Shown one piece after another: positions 12,253-15,775 of a stretch of 15,775 bases of DNA. The notes beneath the pieces were generated by a model. That model was given only the letters and a program-made list of their open reading frames with translations, searched no databases and was not told where the DNA came from. Made by a program: the position numbers and the translations under genes. Origin of the DNA: Alphaproteobacteria bacterium (GTDB lineage Bacteria; Pseudomonadota; Alphaproteobacteria; Micavibrionales; UBA2020); assembly GCA_029266795.1 (NCBI GenBank), contig JAQSWE010000179.1, positions 1 through 15,775 of the forward strand, in the 5' to 3' direction. How positions within the stretch are numbered: position 1 is the stretch's first letter; every line of letters begins with the position of its first letter.

Positions 12253-13569
12253 GTGACCGACGAGAAAAAACCCCAAGCCAAGATCACGGATCGCAAGAGC
12301 CTCTATAGCGGCTTCTTCAAGTTGGAAGAGCTTACCATCGATATGGACAGGCATGACGGCACCAGTGAAACGGTGAAGCGCATCCATTTCGAGCGCGGCC
12401 ATGCGGTCGGCGTTCTCGCCTATGACGCGCAGCGCGATCAAGTGTTGATGGTGAATGAAATGCGCCCCGGCATGCTGGCTGCGGGCGATTATCCGTTCAA
12501 CGACAGCCTGCCCGCCGGCATGATCGACAAGGGCGAGACCCATGTCGATGCCGCCTTGCGCGAAACCGAAGAAGAAACGGGCCAGACGCTCGTCGATCCC
12601 GTTACCATCCATGCGGGCGCCTATGTCAGCGCGGGCGGCACCTCGGAAAAAATCGCGCTTGTGATGGGCAAGGTTGATTTGTCCAAGGCCGGCGGCGTGC
12701 ATGGCAAGGAAGGCGAGGGGGAGAATATCAAGACCGTCATCCTCTCCGCCGATGAATTCATCGAGCGCGCGAATGACGGCCGCATCAAGGACATGAAAAG
12801 CCTCGTCTCCGCCTTCTGGCTCGCTAACCACCGCGACGAATTGCGCGACCCGAATGCGAAACCCGCCGCAGATGTCGATGCCAAGATCACCGATATCTTC
12901 GCGCCGAAAAAACAGCCCGCACCGCCGCAGGCTGAAATCAAATCGCGCGAAATGCTCTATGACGGCGTGTTCAAGATCGAGCAGCTGACAGTCGAGCAGG
13001 ACAAGCATGACGGTGGCAAGCAAACCCTGAAACGCCTCAATTTCGAGCGCGGCGACGCAATCGCCATCTTGGGCTACGACCCCAGGCGCGATGAAGTGGT
13101 GCTTGTGAATGAAATGCGCACAGGTATGCTGGCCGCCGGCGATTACCCTTATTCCGATACCGTTCCCGCAGCGATGCTGAATAAAGGCGAAGATTTGCTG
13201 ACCGCCGCATCCGACCGTTTAAACCGCGAAACCGGCCTTGCCCTGCAAAACGCCAGCATCATTCATAAGGGTGCCTATGTCAGCGCGGGCGGCTCGACGG
13301 AGAAAATCGCGCTTGTCACCGGCATCGTCGACAGCACCAATGCAGGCGGCGTGCGTGGCCGCGCCGCCATCGGCGAGAACATCAAGACTGTGGTTATTTC
13401 TTCCGATGAATTCATCGCCCGCGCAGAAGACGGCCGCCTGACCGACATGAAAAGCCTCGCTATGGCTTTCTGGCTCGCCCAGCACCGCGACGGCATCAAG
13501 GCAACGGCAAACGCGCCCGAGCCGAAAAAACCGCCATCTCTCGCCAATAAAATTGCAGGATTGGGCTAA
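12253..13569 (+). CDS. Tandem double-Nudix protein; second catalytic box degenerate
   Basis: A 438-residue fusion of two Nudix domains, each a paralogue of the preceding gene. Domain 1 (about 8-205) has the box at 89-111: GMIDKGE ... RETEEETG, with the catalytic glutamates present. A linker with DIFAPKKQPAPPQ leads to domain 2 (about 225-420), which repeats every landmark: SREMLYDGVFK, NFERGDAIAILGYD, VNEMRTGMLAAGDYP, GAYVSAGG. Its box at 307-329 reads AMLNKGE ... DRLNRETGL, so the first Gly, the Arg and two of the three key Glu positions are changed. Domain 2 is therefore probably not catalytic and may serve dimerisation or substrate binding, as in pseudo-enzyme pairs. The start is GTG at 12253, 9 bases after AGAGGA; the upstream TTG at 12244 abuts that site and is unlikely. 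The end is basic (PEPKKPPSLANKIAGLG). Confidence 0.85.
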   Translation: MTDEKKPQAKITDRKSLYSGFFKLEELTIDMDRHDGTSETVKRIHFERGHAVGVLAYDAQRDQVLMVNEMRPGMLAAGDYPFNDSLPAGMIDKGETHVDAALRETEEETGQTLVDPVTIHAGAYVSAGGTSEKIALVMGKVDLSKAGGVHGKEGEGENIKTVILSADEFIERANDGRIKDMKSLVSAFWLANHRDELRDPNAKPAADVDAKITDIFAPKKQPAPPQAEIKSREMLYDGVFKIEQLTVEQDKHDGGKQTLKRLNFERGDAIAILGYDPRRDEVVLVNEMRTGMLAAGDYPYSDTVPAAMLNKGEDLLTAASDRLNRETGLALQNASIIHKGAYVSAGGSTEKIALVTGIVDSTNAGGVRGRAAIGENIKTVVISSDEFIARAEDGRLTDMKSLAMAFWLAQHRDGIKATANAPEPKKPPSLANKIAGLG

Positions 13570-13579
13570 CCACAATCCC

Positions 13580-13605
13580 GTAACCCCGGCCTTCGCCGGG
13601 GTTAC
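13580..13605. terminator. Strong hairpin between convergent genes, likely bidirectional terminator
   Basis: GTAACCCCGGC (13580-13590) and its perfect complement (13595-13605) enclose the loop CTTC. It lies 10 bases past the double-Nudix stop and 20 bases past the stop of the convergent small gene. Neither side has a T run, so it is either a terminator of the kind lacking one or a dispersed palindromic element. Confidence 0.55.
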
Positions 13606-13625
13606 AAGATATTTAGCGATGATTA

Positions 13626-13925
13626 TTAGCTGAAAATTTTCGACGGTGAGGGCAGTTTCGGTGCCGAGAGGCCGCTGCTCATCATGCTGTTCAGCGCGGG
13701 CTTGATGCCCATCGCGGTCGGGCTGACATTCCCCAGCTGGCCGAGTTCCATCTTGTTGACGGGGCCCGTGAGGCCGAGTGACAGGGTATTAGCAAGGCCA
13801 AGGCACATGTTCATCTGCATCACGTTATAGAGCAGGTTGACGACGCCCGCCGCCTTTTCGCCGACAGTACCTTCCAGCATGGAAGCCTGTTGTTTTTGCG
13901 CGGGGCGGTCGAGTTCGTTGGCCAT
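13626..13925 (-). CDS. Small protein of unknown function (99 aa)
   Basis: Not recognised. The N-terminus is polar (MANELDRPAQKQQASMLEG). The middle, KAAGVVNLLYNVMQMNMCLG, is a hydrophobic, methionine-rich helix followed by LANTLSLGLTGPVNKMELG, perhaps membrane-associated. The Gly/Ser/Pro-rich end, GLSAPKLPSPSKIFS, loosely recalls the SAPKTAxF tails of the cluster at 4097-5621, though the TA pair is missing. AAAAGG lies 9 bases before the ATG at 13925, and a clear extended -10 promoter precedes it, so it is a single-gene transcript. The strong promoter suggests appreciable expression. Confidence 0.65.
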   Translation of the reverse strand: MANELDRPAQKQQASMLEGTVGEKAAGVVNLLYNVMQMNMCLGLANTLSLGLTGPVNKMELGQLGNVSPTAMGIKPALNSMMSSGLSAPKLPSPSKIFS

Positions 13926-13959
13926 GGGGCAACCTTTTCAAATGCGGAAGATAAATCCC

Positions 13960-13968
13960 ATTATATCA
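13960..13968 (-). promoter_or_regulatory. Extended -10 promoter of the 99-aa protein gene
   Basis: On the minus strand, TGA followed by a perfect TATAAT (13965-13960). The 11-mer GTGATATAATG is identical to the one in the promoter at 4909-4937. The -35 is poor. The leader to the ATG at 13925 would be about 28 bases. Confidence 0.6.
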
Positions 13969-13988
13969 CAAGCGGTGAAATTCGGGAA

Positions 13989-14285
13989 TTAACTCGTAAA
14001 AATCACGGAATACATCCTGATTTCAAGGAGATCAAGGGCGCCCATCGCCGCGACGCCGCAGACGCGCTTTTCCTCCAGCGTCTTCACGAAGGGATGGTCG
14101 AGCGGGTATTCGAACGTCTTGCCCTGTTTCTTCCCCGAAATCTTGCTGGTACCCGGCACGTCGTAAACGAGCGTCAGCAGGAAATTCTCGCGGCAGAATT
14201 CGACATGCTTAATGGGATAGGGCAGCTTGTCATCATAGGCGATGCAAGGTGTGCCGTCCCGCAGCATGACGATTCCGGCGTTCAT
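13989..14285 (-). CDS. Small protein of unknown function (98 aa) behind the aldehyde dehydrogenase
   Basis: Not recognised. It appears to be a small soluble, beta-rich protein. MNAGIVMLRDGTPCIAYDDK opens it, followed by KHVEFCRENFLLTLVYDVPG, a basic loop (SGKKQGKTFEYPLDHPF) and a hydrophobic end (AAMGALDLLEIRMYSVIFTS). The ATG at 14285 is 5 bases past the stop of the dehydrogenase gene and lacks a good ribosome site, so it is probably translated by coupling from the same message. That placement is the only hint of function. There is no signal peptide and no known catalytic motif. Confidence 0.65.
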   Translation of the reverse strand: MNAGIVMLRDGTPCIAYDDKLPYPIKHVEFCRENFLLTLVYDVPGTSKISGKKQGKTFEYPLDHPFVKTLEEKRVCGVAAMGALDLLEIRMYSVIFTS

Positions 14286-14290
14286 GTTTT

Positions 14291-15775
<1,485 letters not shown>

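Overview
The window reads as a piece of a GC-rich proteobacterial chromosome, most probably an alphaproteobacterium. That is an inference from protein style: an AmgK-type sugar kinase, a class I aspartate aminotransferase of the Ib type, a PAS/HisKA sensor kinase with the FLANMSHELRTPLN signature, and an ALDH7-type dehydrogenase. I see no rRNA, tRNA, CRISPR array, transposase or integrase, so nothing marks a classic mobile element. Layout: (1) 1-818, a divergent pair: the start of an FMN azoreductase (azoR, minus strand, cut by the window edge) and an HxlR-family repressor with a conserved redox cysteine. A palindrome covers the repressor's ribosome binding site. (2) 826-1266, a lone unknown gene with a good promoter. 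(3) 1441-4003, a plus-strand operon: amgK, an aspartate aminotransferase whose C-terminal end is replaced by unrelated sequence, and an unknown small gene. (4) 4030-5621, the most unusual part: two bicistronic units, each with its own near-consensus sigma70 promoter, encoding four small proteins of 103-140 residues. All four end in the same tail, AP[K/Q]TAxF. I do not recognise the family. (5) 5608-8381, minus strand: a FUSC-type transporter gene broken by a short deletion, a small membrane protein, and a patatin-like phospholipase. (6) 8705-11286, a membrane histidine kinase with two PAS domains, split by a frameshift between them. (7) 11451-13569, two Nudix hydrolase genes. The second is a fusion of two Nudix domains, and its second catalytic box is degenerate. 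(8) 13626-15775, minus strand: two small unknown genes and a 5'-truncated ALDH7-type dehydrogenase. Two themes run through the window. First, an extended -10 element of the form TGATATNAT (or TGATATAAA) recurs upstream of seven genes on both strands, suggesting strong housekeeping-type promoters for many small or accessory genes. Second, three otherwise ordinary genes (aminotransferase, FUSC, histidine kinase) are each broken out of frame. This is either real gene decay or a sign of assembly or consensus errors, and the raw reads would settle it. Functionally the genes are loosely connected: quinone/electrophile defence (azoR/HxlR), cell-wall sugar salvage (amgK), sensing (histidine kinase), nucleotide-sugar or ADP-ribose housekeeping (Nudix) and aldehyde oxidation (ALDH7). 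The four-gene tail-motif family is the best candidate for something undescribed.
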